Below are positions 1 to 4,914 of a DNA stretch of 7,157 nucleotides, one piece after another (position 1 is the stretch's first letter; every line of letters starts with the position of its first letter). Below the pieces are notes generated by a model. The model did not search any database and had not been told where the DNA came from. It was given only the letters and a program-made list of their open reading frames with translations. The position numbers were made by a program, and so were the translations under genes. The DNA lies in the NCBI GenBank assembly GCA_021737115.1, contig JAIPER010000185.1, forward strand, positions 1 through 7,157, given 5' to 3'. The DNA comes from Desulfohalobiaceae bacterium (GTDB lineage Bacteria > Desulfobacterota > Desulfovibrionia > Desulfovibrionales > Desulfothermaceae).

Positions 1-897
1 GATATGCTGGGCACGGAGGCGGCTATTTTCGTCAGCAGCGGCACTCAGGGCAATCTTTTGGGCATTCTGACCCACTGCGGCAGAGGCGACGAATACATAG
101 TCGGCCAAAAAGCTCACACCTACTGGCTTGAGGGTGGAGGTCCGGCCGTTCTGGGCAGTGTGCAACCCCAACCCCTCGATTTTGAAGCTGACGGCACCCT
201 GGATCTGGACAAGGTCGCCACCTTCATCAAACCCGACGACTTTCACTGCGCCAGGACCCGGCTCTTGTGCCTGGAAAACACCAAGGCAGGCCTTCCTCTG
301 CCGCTGGAATACCTGGAGCAGGCAGCGGAACTGGCGCTGAATCACCATCTGAAAATTCACCTGGACGGGGCCCGCATCTTCAATGCAGCGGTTAAGCAGG
401 GGATCTATGCCCAAACCATCGCCAAGCACTTCGATTCCATCTCCTTCTGTCTGTCAAAAGGCCTCGGCGCTCCGGTGGGCTCGGTGCTCTGCGCCAGCCA
501 GGAGCAGATCAAAGCGGCCAGGCGCTGGCGTAAGGTTCTAGGCGGCGGAATGCGCCAAGCCGGCTATCTGGCGGCCGCTGGAGTGTACGCACTTGAAAAC
601 AATGTCCAGAGGCTGGCCGAGGACCATGACAATGCCGCGCTACTGGCCAGGGGCCTGGCCGAGGTTGAGGAACTGGAGGTTGAGGCCCCTTCTGCTAATA
701 CCAACATGGTCTTCGTCAGCATGGATCAGGAAGAGGCCAGGCAGTTGACCGAACATCTCAAAAGCCGGGGGATCATCATCCAGGGCCGAGACAATATCAG
801 ACTGGTAACCCATCTGGATGTCAGCCGCCAAGACATCCTCACCGTTTTAGAAGCCGTTAAGGACTATTTTGCCAACCAAAACAGGGTTTCAGCATAG
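1..897 (+). CDS. ltaE: Low-specificity L-threonine aldolase, N-terminus cut by window edge
   Basis: This is a PLP-dependent cytoplasmic enzyme that cleaves L-threonine or L-allo-threonine to glycine and acetaldehyde, and usually also acts on other beta-hydroxy amino acids. The frame is open from base 1, and the first visible residues (DMLGTEAAIF) match about residue 45 of the roughly 333-residue E. coli LtaE, so about 45 residues lie outside the window. The ATG at base 4 is internal and not the true start. Numbering from that Met, I see the glycine-rich SSGTQGN segment (11-17), AHTYWLEGGG around His38, the HLDGARIF motif with Asp121 and Arg124, the PLP-lysine motif SLSKGLGAPVGS-like with Lys152, and GGGMRQ with Arg184. 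The C-terminal VTHLDVS motif is also kept. It ends at TAG 895-897 and converges on the RdgC-like genes. The family call is secure; substrate stereospecificity cannot be read from the sequence. Confidence 0.94.
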   Translation, partial: DMLGTEAAIFVSSGTQGNLLGILTHCGRGDEYIVGQKAHTYWLEGGGPAVLGSVQPQPLDFEADGTLDLDKVATFIKPDDFHCARTRLLCLENTKAGLPLPLEYLEQAAELALNHHLKIHLDGARIFNAAVKQGIYAQTIAKHFDSISFCLSKGLGAPVGSVLCASQEQIKAARRWRKVLGGGMRQAGYLAAAGVYALENNVQRLAEDHDNAALLARGLAEVEELEVEAPSANTNMVFVSMDQEEARQLTEHLKSRGIIIQGRDNIRLVTHLDVSRQDILTVLEAVKDYFANQNRVSA

Positions 898-1005
898 AAC
901 ACAGGGCAGCGATGAATTCCTGTATTGGTTAATCCGGAATATGTTTTATAGCCATTCCTGATGAGCCAGGCACAGACACTCGCCATTCATGAACCGGGCC
1001 GCACC

Positions 1006-1040
1006 AAAAAAGAAGCAGAAAAGGGGTCAGCTTCCGACCC
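1006..1040 (-). terminator. Probable Rho-independent terminator of the RdgC C-terminal-like gene
   Basis: On the minus strand a short stem, GGGTC / GACCC (1036-1040 with 1024-1028, 7-nt loop), overlaps the TGA stop at 1027-1029. It is followed by a T-rich tract with T4 and then T6 (1006-1023). The stem is short, but stem plus U-rich tail at the very end of a gene fits an intrinsic terminator. Confidence 0.5.
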
Positions 1041-1557
1041 AGTCCGCCATCTCTTTCCTGACCCGGCTCCAGTCCGGTGAGAGCCGAAGATCGAGGAACA
1101 AGACGAAGAGTTCGTCCAGTATTTCGAGAGTCTGTTCAATGAGATACATCTTTTCCAGGAACCTGGCATCCGGGTCTTCGCCTTCTTCGAGCTTCATGTC
1201 CACTTTCGGGGTCTTGACACCGGTCAGGCTGAAGTCTTCACCTTTGACCTGAACCAGCCAGGTGTTTTCGTCCTGTTCCATTCTGATCCTGGCCTGGTCG
1301 ACCTTTTTTCCGGTCTGCAGCCCTAATCTGGCTTCCCGCAGTTCAGACAGGGGGCCGCTGCTGACAGCCGTGTCCCGGGATTCTCCTTCTCCGCCAAGCA
1401 CGGAAATGCGCTGTTCAAGGAACAGGGCAAAGTCTTGACCCGTTTTGCTCTGGAAGAGGCCGTTTTTCTTGTCGGTGTAAAACCAGAGCCAGGTCAAAAA
1501 ATCCCGGCCGATAAACGGGGCCAGGGTTTCCGCTTTTAAGATATCTGTTGCTTCCAT
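1027..1557 (-). CDS. RdgC-like protein, C-terminal half as a separate ORF
   Basis: This 176-residue soluble protein has no signal peptide or membrane segment. I read it as the C-terminal half of a deltaproteobacterial RdgC-like protein. Residues 17-27 (GRDFLTWLWFY) resemble the G-R-E-F-L-T-W-L-W motif I recall at the middle of single-chain versions. They are followed by an acidic beta-rich stretch, GLQTGKKVDQARIRM (79-93), and a leucine-rich end, FLEKMYLIEQTLEILDELFVLFLDLRLSPDW (133-163). RdgC proteins form ring-shaped dimers that bind double-stranded DNA and modulate RecA. The start ATG at 1557 is preceded by an in-frame TAA, so the ORF is not simply an extension of the upstream half, and no clear Shine-Dalgarno sequence is visible. 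A weak promoter candidate (TTGTAC, 17 bp, TATACC on the minus strand) lies just upstream. The family assignment is from memory of motif patterns, so it is moderately uncertain; the ORF itself is convincing. Confidence 0.72.
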   Translation of the reverse strand: MEATDILKAETLAPFIGRDFLTWLWFYTDKKNGLFQSKTGQDFALFLEQRISVLGGEGESRDTAVSSGPLSELREARLGLQTGKKVDQARIRMEQDENTWLVQVKGEDFSLTGVKTPKVDMKLEEGEDPDARFLEKMYLIEQTLEILDELFVLFLDLRLSPDWSRVRKEMADWVGS

Positions 1558-1646
1558 ATGCGTATTTGGGGTATAAGTTTTTGCCGTTTATAGTACAAGG
1601 TAGTGGTTACAGGTGGCCCTATAGAGGTTCCGGGTTCTCGGCCTCC

Positions 1647-1665
1647 GGCTCGTAGTGAGCGAGCC
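1647..1665. repeat. Small GC-rich inverted repeat between the RdgC halves
   Basis: GGCTCG (1647-1652) and CGAGCC (1660-1665) pair around a 7-nt loop. An alternative overlapping pairing, CGTAG (1651-1655) with CTACG (1665-1669), is also possible. The surrounding 1635-1680 is locally GC-rich within an otherwise AT-leaning spacer, which gives it the look of a REP-type intergenic repeat. No second copy is present in this window, so its repetitive nature is untested. Confidence 0.35.
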
Positions 1666-1766
1666 TACGCCTCGGAGAGTTCACGGTTGAAGAAGAGGGA
1701 GAAGTCCAAAATGCATTGTTGATTACCAAGCCTAAATTTTTCTTTATTATGTTCGTGACTTATCCT

Positions 1767-1803
1767 GTTTTGCCCCGGAAGCAGAAAACTCCCGGGGCAA
1801 AAC
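1767..1803. terminator. Strong hairpin just after the RdgC N-terminal-like gene
   Basis: A 12-bp perfect stem, GTTTTGCCCCGG (1767-1778) with CCGGGGCAAAAC (1792-1803), closes a 13-nt loop. On the minus strand it begins 5 nt after the TGA stop (1809-1811) of the RdgC N-terminal-like gene. It lacks a U tract beyond the stem in either direction, so it is not a textbook intrinsic terminator. It could instead protect the 3' end of the mRNA or attenuate read-through to the C-terminal half. Confidence 0.5.
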
Positions 1804-1808
1804 CGGAT

Positions 1809-2423
1809 TCAGACTAAGATTGCAGGTTCGTATTCAGTCAAGAGGTTTTGCTGCTCTTTGCCCGCGAGATCAAGGGCCAGATAGAAAGGGGTCAGGGGTT
1901 CCAAGTGGAGCTTGAAGGTTTGGGTGAAGTGGTCTTCAAACAGGCTGCGCATCTTGGCCTGGGTGCTTGCAAAGTAAACCCGGTTGGTCCGGGAATTCCA
2001 GACCACGTCAAAGACAGCCGGAACAGGGAGAGTCCTGGTCATGAGTCTGAGTCTGACCTGTTCTTTCAGCTCTTTTTTCTGATCCCGGCCAATAAATTTC
2101 TTCCCCTGCTCCCGGGCCTTGGCCATGGACTCTTCCAGGGCTATCTGGTAGTGCTTTTTGAAAACCGCCGGGGGAATCCGCCGGGTATCGACCCGCAGGG
2201 CAAAGGCCAGGTATTCACCCTTGTTCACGGGGGCTTCGGACCAGTTGCTGTCCAGCATGTTGTCTATGCTCACCCAGCCGAAGGATCGCTCTTCGCTGGA
2301 TTGATCGATATCCTGAAAGCATTGCTCCTGCAGGAGATCCGTGACCCGGGGCCAGATCCCCTTGGGGACCTCATCGATGATCCTGTATCTCACAAAAGAG
2401 GCACTCGCGGACAAGAAACCCAT
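1809..2423 (-). CDS. RdgC-like recombination-associated protein, N-terminal half
   Basis: This 204-residue protein resembles the N-terminal part of RdgC, a nucleoid-associated double-stranded DNA-binding protein that limits RecA activity. Visible landmarks are the start MGFLSASASFVRYRI, FGWVSIDNMLDSNW (48-61, parallel to the GWVPP region of E. coli RdgC), and YLAFALRVDTRRIPPAVFKKHY (71-92). Next come a lysine-rich helix around AREQGKKFIGRDQKKELKE (103-121) and RTLPVPAVFDVVWN...RVYFAST (130-153). E. coli RdgC has the same order, with PSPVIKQAL, LKKTEKDSLKDEV, then PRAFSRF and MMWIDTVNG. The chain stops soon after this region, whereas a normal RdgC (about 300 residues in E. coli) continues. I chose the start at 2423 because GGGAG lies 6 nt upstream and homologues start with a similar MxFLS; an upstream ATG at 2513 would add 30 residues encoded through the inverted repeat. 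The missing half appears to be the next gene on this strand. Confidence 0.75.
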   Translation of the reverse strand: MGFLSASASFVRYRIIDEVPKGIWPRVTDLLQEQCFQDIDQSSEERSFGWVSIDNMLDSNWSEAPVNKGEYLAFALRVDTRRIPPAVFKKHYQIALEESMAKAREQGKKFIGRDQKKELKEQVRLRLMTRTLPVPAVFDVVWNSRTNRVYFASTQAKMRSLFEDHFTQTFKLHLEPLTPFYLALDLAGKEQQNLLTEYEPAILV

Positions 2424-2429
2424 GTTCAG

Positions 2430-2434
2430 CTCCC
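2430..2434 (-). promoter_or_regulatory. Ribosome binding site that fixes the RdgC N-half start
   Basis: The minus strand reads GGGAG six nucleotides before the ATG at 2421-2423. This supports the shorter start over the ATG 90 bases upstream. Confidence 0.6.
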
Positions 2435-2435
2435 A

Positions 2436-2478
2436 AATCCATTTTCGGCCCGGCTGGAAACCGGGCCGAAAATGGATT
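2436..2478. promoter_or_regulatory. 18-bp perfect inverted repeat in the divergent gap (candidate operator or leader hairpin)
   Basis: The arms AATCCATTTTCGGCCCGG (2436-2453) and its exact complement (2461-2478) enclose a 7-nt loop (2454-2460). The repeat fills most of the 48-bp gap between the divergent starts at 2423 and 2472. Its right arm includes the ATG (2472-2474) of the radical SAM gene, and its left arm ends just before the Shine-Dalgarno of the RdgC N-half. It can be a protein-binding operator serving both directions or a hairpin in either transcript. The perfect match is seen directly; the function is inferred. Confidence 0.6.
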
Positions 2479-3449
2479 ATAAGTATGTAATAGATTCTAT
2501 CATAACTAGACAAGCAGCCTATTTAAACCTGACGCACCAGGAACTGGAGGAAAAGGTCCAGGAAGCCCGGGGCAGGCTAACGTCCTGCAGACTGTGTCCC
2601 CGGCTGTGTGCAGTCGACAGAGTAGAGGGGGAGACCGGCTTTTGTCAAACAGGACGTTTGAGCCGTCTGGCCTCGTTTCATCTCCATTTTGGGGAGGAAG
2701 CCCCGCTGGTCGGGGAGAATGGTTCCGGAACCATCTTTTTTGCCGGATGCAATCTTGGCTGCCTTTTCTGCCAGAACTTCGACATCAGTCACAGGGCGAA
2801 GGACAGTCCGGAAGTCCCACCGGAGCAATTGGCCGAGGTCATGCTCGAACTACAGCGAAAGGGGGCCCTGAACATCAACCTGGTCACCCCTTCCCATGTG
2901 GTCCCCCAGTTTCTGGAAGCCCTGGCCCTGGCTGCTGCTTCCGGGCTCCGCCTGCCGATCGTCTACAACTGCGGCGGCTATGAGCAGGTTAAGACCCTGC
3001 GACTGCTGGACGGGATCGTGGACATCTACATGCCGGACCTAAAATTTGCAGATCCGGCCAAAGCGAAAGAGTATTGCCTGGCAGAGGATTACCCGGATAA
3101 AGCCCGCCTGGCCATTAAGGAAATGCACCGTCAGGTGGGTGACCTGAAGCTCGATACAGCCGGTATTGCCCGGCGGGGCCTGATGATCAGGCATCTGCTC
3201 ATGCCCCGGGGCCTGGCCGGGTCGGCTGAGTGGTTCGCCTTTATCTCCAGGGAGATTTCAAAGAACACCTACCTCAACATCATGGATCAGTATCATCCCT
3301 GCGGTCAGGCCCGGAGATACCCGGAACTGGACAGGACGATCACCAGGGCGGAATATGAGCAGGCAGTGGAGACAGCCAGAGAGCATGGCCTTACCCGTTT
3401 GGATCGAAGGGATCAGAGAAGCCTGCGGAACCTCTTCCGGTTGTTGTGA
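2472..3449 (+). CDS. PflX-like radical SAM protein (COG1313 type)
   Basis: This 325-residue cytoplasmic iron-sulfur protein belongs to the group annotated as PflX or putative pyruvate formate-lyase activating enzyme; its true substrate is unknown. The N-terminal cysteine module reads CRLCPRLC (Cys39, Cys42, Cys46) with GFC at Cys58 and may bind a second metal centre. The radical SAM motif is C93-NLG-C97-LF-C100, which ligates the 4Fe-4S cluster that cleaves S-adenosylmethionine. Further family segments are NLVTPSHVVPQ (136-146), the NCGGYE SAM-contact region (166-171), DIYMPDLKF (184-192) and QYHPC (273-277). The ATG at 2472 is the only good start in frame before the cysteine module, yet it has no clear Shine-Dalgarno and lies inside the 18-bp inverted repeat. 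It is followed within 20 bp by the PFK-2/FBPase-2 gene, suggesting one transcript. No pyruvate formate-lyase or other glycyl-radical enzyme is nearby, so an activase role is not supported by context. Confidence 0.85.
   Translation: MDYKYVIDSIITRQAAYLNLTHQELEEKVQEARGRLTSCRLCPRLCAVDRVEGETGFCQTGRLSRLASFHLHFGEEAPLVGENGSGTIFFAGCNLGCLFCQNFDISHRAKDSPEVPPEQLAEVMLELQRKGALNINLVTPSHVVPQFLEALALAAASGLRLPIVYNCGGYEQVKTLRLLDGIVDIYMPDLKFADPAKAKEYCLAEDYPDKARLAIKEMHRQVGDLKLDTAGIARRGLMIRHLLMPRGLAGSAEWFAFISREISKNTYLNIMDQYHPCGQARRYPELDRTITRAEYEQAVETAREHGLTRLDRRDQRSLRNLFRLL
2476..2481 (-). promoter_or_regulatory. Possible -10 box for the RdgC-like gene
   Basis: The minus strand carries a perfect TATAAT at this position, about 55 bp before the RdgC N-half start. 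The best -35 candidate, TTATGA at 18-bp spacing, is poor. Transcription would start near 2469, inside the inverted repeat, which would make that repeat an operator overlapping the promoter. Confidence 0.4.
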
Positions 3450-3469
3450 TTTTAAGTTGGAATACGGGA

Positions 3470-4714
3470 ATGATATCTGAAATGGGATTTGAAAACCAGA
3501 AAATGTACATCGTCATGGTCGGCCTGCCGGCCATGGGCAAGTCCACGATTGCCTTCAGGATCAAGGAGAGTCTCCTGGCAGAGGATACGCCGACTGAAAT
3601 ATTCAACAACGGCGATCTCAGAAGGCGGATGATCTCGGAAAATACATCTTCTTCCGACTTCTACGCTCCGGACAACCCGCAAGGGGTGGATCTGCGTGAG
3701 AAGATCGCCCGGACCAACCTCGAATACGCCCGAACCTTTTTACAAGAGCAGGGCCGGGTGGCCATTCTGGACGCGACCAATGTCTCCAGGCAGAGACGGC
3801 AATTGATCCAGCAGATGCTCCCGGATCACCCGATTCTGTTCATCGAATGCGTGAACAATGATGAAGAGATCCTGGATGCCAGCATTACCCGCAAGGCCTC
3901 GTTGCCCGAGTTTCACCACCTCTCTTTCGCCGAGGCTCGCAAAAGCTTCACTCAGCGGATTGACTACTATAAAAAAATCCAGGCCCCTTTTTGCGACGAA
4001 CGAAACCATATCCTGGTCGATTCCCTGAACAACAGAATTTTGGATATTTCCCTGACCGATTCCCTGCCTTACCTTGATCAGATACGAGACATCATTCTCA
4101 CGAGTACGGTCAGCAATCTGTATCTGGTACGCCATGGGCAGACCCATGACAACCTGGTCAACAGGATCGGGGGTGATGCCCGTCTGACCCAGGAAGGGAT
4201 CGGGCAGGCCAAGGCCATGGCCGAATGCTTTCAGTCCATTTCAGCGCCCTATATCTTCTGTGGGCCGAAAATCAGGACCATCCAGACCGCCCAGATCATC
4301 AGGAAACGCCAGAGACTGGATTGCGGGGTGATTCCCTTGACGGAATTCAGCGAAATTTATGCCGGTGTGTGCGAATCTATGACCTACAAGGAGATAAAGG
4401 ACTCCAAACCCGAAATCTACCAGGCCAGGCTCCAGGACAAGTACAACTACGTTTATCCCGGCGGAGAAGGGTATGTCTCCATGAAGGAGCGGATCGACAG
4501 AGGGATCAAGAAAGCCCTGTTTCTAAGCGCACGGGCCGAGCACATCATCATCGTCGGGCATCAGGCCGCGAACAGGATGATCCTCTCCCACTTTCTGTAT
4601 CGCAGGGAACAGGACGTGCCCTATATCTACGTTCCGCAAAACCGTTTTTATCACATCGTCTCCACCCAGATCAAAAAACTGATCGAGCTCAAAGACCCTA
4701 GGGAGAGCAAATAA
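3470..4714 (+). CDS. Bifunctional 6-phosphofructo-2-kinase/fructose-2,6-bisphosphatase-like protein
   Basis: The predicted product makes and breaks fructose 2,6-bisphosphate, an allosteric regulator of glycolysis best known from eukaryotes. Numbering from the ATG at 3470 (414 residues), the kinase domain has Walker A GLPAMGKS (18-25), LDATN with Asp101 followed by a RQRR run, and SITRKASLPEF, where Lys142 aligns with the catalytic lysine in the eukaryotic VKLGSPDY motif. The C-terminal histidine-phosphatase domain starts at YLVRHG with Arg221 and the phospho-acceptor His222. It continues with GGDARLT, IRTIQTA (Arg269), EIYAGVCESMTY (Glu295), DKYNYVYPGGE and GHQA (His364). Thus the landmark residues of both domains are present and in the eukaryotic order. 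The protein is shorter than the vertebrate isozymes, lacking long regulatory ends. A GTG at 3446 would overlap the radical SAM stop as GTGA; I prefer ATG 3470 because GGAA lies 7 nt upstream, and ATG 3482 is a further option. Close coupling to the radical SAM gene indicates an operon. Confidence 0.88.
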   Translation: MISEMGFENQKMYIVMVGLPAMGKSTIAFRIKESLLAEDTPTEIFNNGDLRRRMISENTSSSDFYAPDNPQGVDLREKIARTNLEYARTFLQEQGRVAILDATNVSRQRRQLIQQMLPDHPILFIECVNNDEEILDASITRKASLPEFHHLSFAEARKSFTQRIDYYKKIQAPFCDERNHILVDSLNNRILDISLTDSLPYLDQIRDIILTSTVSNLYLVRHGQTHDNLVNRIGGDARLTQEGIGQAKAMAECFQSISAPYIFCGPKIRTIQTAQIIRKRQRLDCGVIPLTEFSEIYAGVCESMTYKEIKDSKPEIYQARLQDKYNYVYPGGEGYVSMKERIDRGIKKALFLSARAEHIIIVGHQAANRMILSHFLYRREQDVPYIYVPQNRFYHIVSTQIKKLIELKDPRESK

Positions 4715-4716
4715 TT

Positions 4717-4751
4717 GTTAATGGTTAATTGTTAACGGTTAATGGTTAATG
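4717..4751 (+). repeat. Five tandem GTTAATG-type heptamers
   Basis: Units are GTTAATG, GTTAATT, GTTAACG, GTTAATG and GTTAATG, starting 2 bases after the stop of the PFK-2/FBPase-2 gene. Together with the inverted array at 4866-4907 they bracket 114 bp. Confidence 0.85.
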
Positions 4752-4900
4752 AAAAGAGTAGCTTTTGTTAATGCTTATATCTCGGCGCGCTTACTGTCTT
4801 GTTGAATCATTCTATGTTGATTTTTGAAAAATCCATATTTTCAAAGACTTAAGTTTTAAGCTCAGCAATTAATAATTAACAATTAACAATTAACCATTAA
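4718..4900. terminator. Possible bidirectional terminator or miniature element formed by inverted heptamer arrays
   Basis: An 18-nt segment at 4718-4735 is perfectly complementary to 4883-4900. With flanking units about 40 positions can pair with roughly six mismatches, so transcripts from either convergent gene could fold into a long A-U-rich stem. A smaller stem, TTTGAAAA (4823-4830) with TTTTCAAA (4838-4845), lies between. No GC-rich intrinsic terminator is seen between the two convergent genes, so this structure may do that job. The same layout also resembles a miniature element with inverted ends. Confidence 0.4.
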
Positions 4901-4907
4901 TAATTAG
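4866..4907 (-). repeat. Six heptamers, inverted relative to the first array
   Basis: Read on the plus strand the units are CAATTAA, TAATTAA, CAATTAA, CAATTAA, CCATTAA and TAATTAG, the complement of the TTAATGG/TTAATTG series at 4717-4751. The array ends 7 bp before the stop codon region of transketolase (4915). Confidence 0.85.
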
Positions 4908-4914
4908 TTTTATT

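Noticed and set aside
936..958. Short GGAAT / ATTCC inverted repeat after the threonine aldolase gene
   Set aside because: A five-base stem with a 13-base loop and no T tract is too weak to call as a terminator.
989..1252. Plus-strand open frame of 87 codons over the RdgC C-half
   Set aside because: It is antisense to the better supported gene, arginine- and serine-rich, and has no ribosome binding site that I can see.
1848..2471. Long open frame on the plus strand continuing upstream from the radical SAM gene
   Set aside because: It lies antisense to the RdgC N-half, its translation has no family features, and radical SAM homologues begin shortly before the cysteine module, so the start is placed at 2472.
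2424..2513. Upstream ATG extending the RdgC N-half by 30 residues
   Set aside because: The extension would be coded through the perfect inverted repeat, overlaps the divergent gene, and lacks the family-like MGFLS start that has its own Shine-Dalgarno.
3740..4147. Minus-strand open frame of 135 codons inside the PFK-2/FBPase-2 gene
   Set aside because: It is antisense to a gene with clear catalytic motifs, and its own translation shows no motif.
4717..4907. CRISPR array
   Set aside because: Units are 7 bp with no unique spacers, and no cas gene is present.
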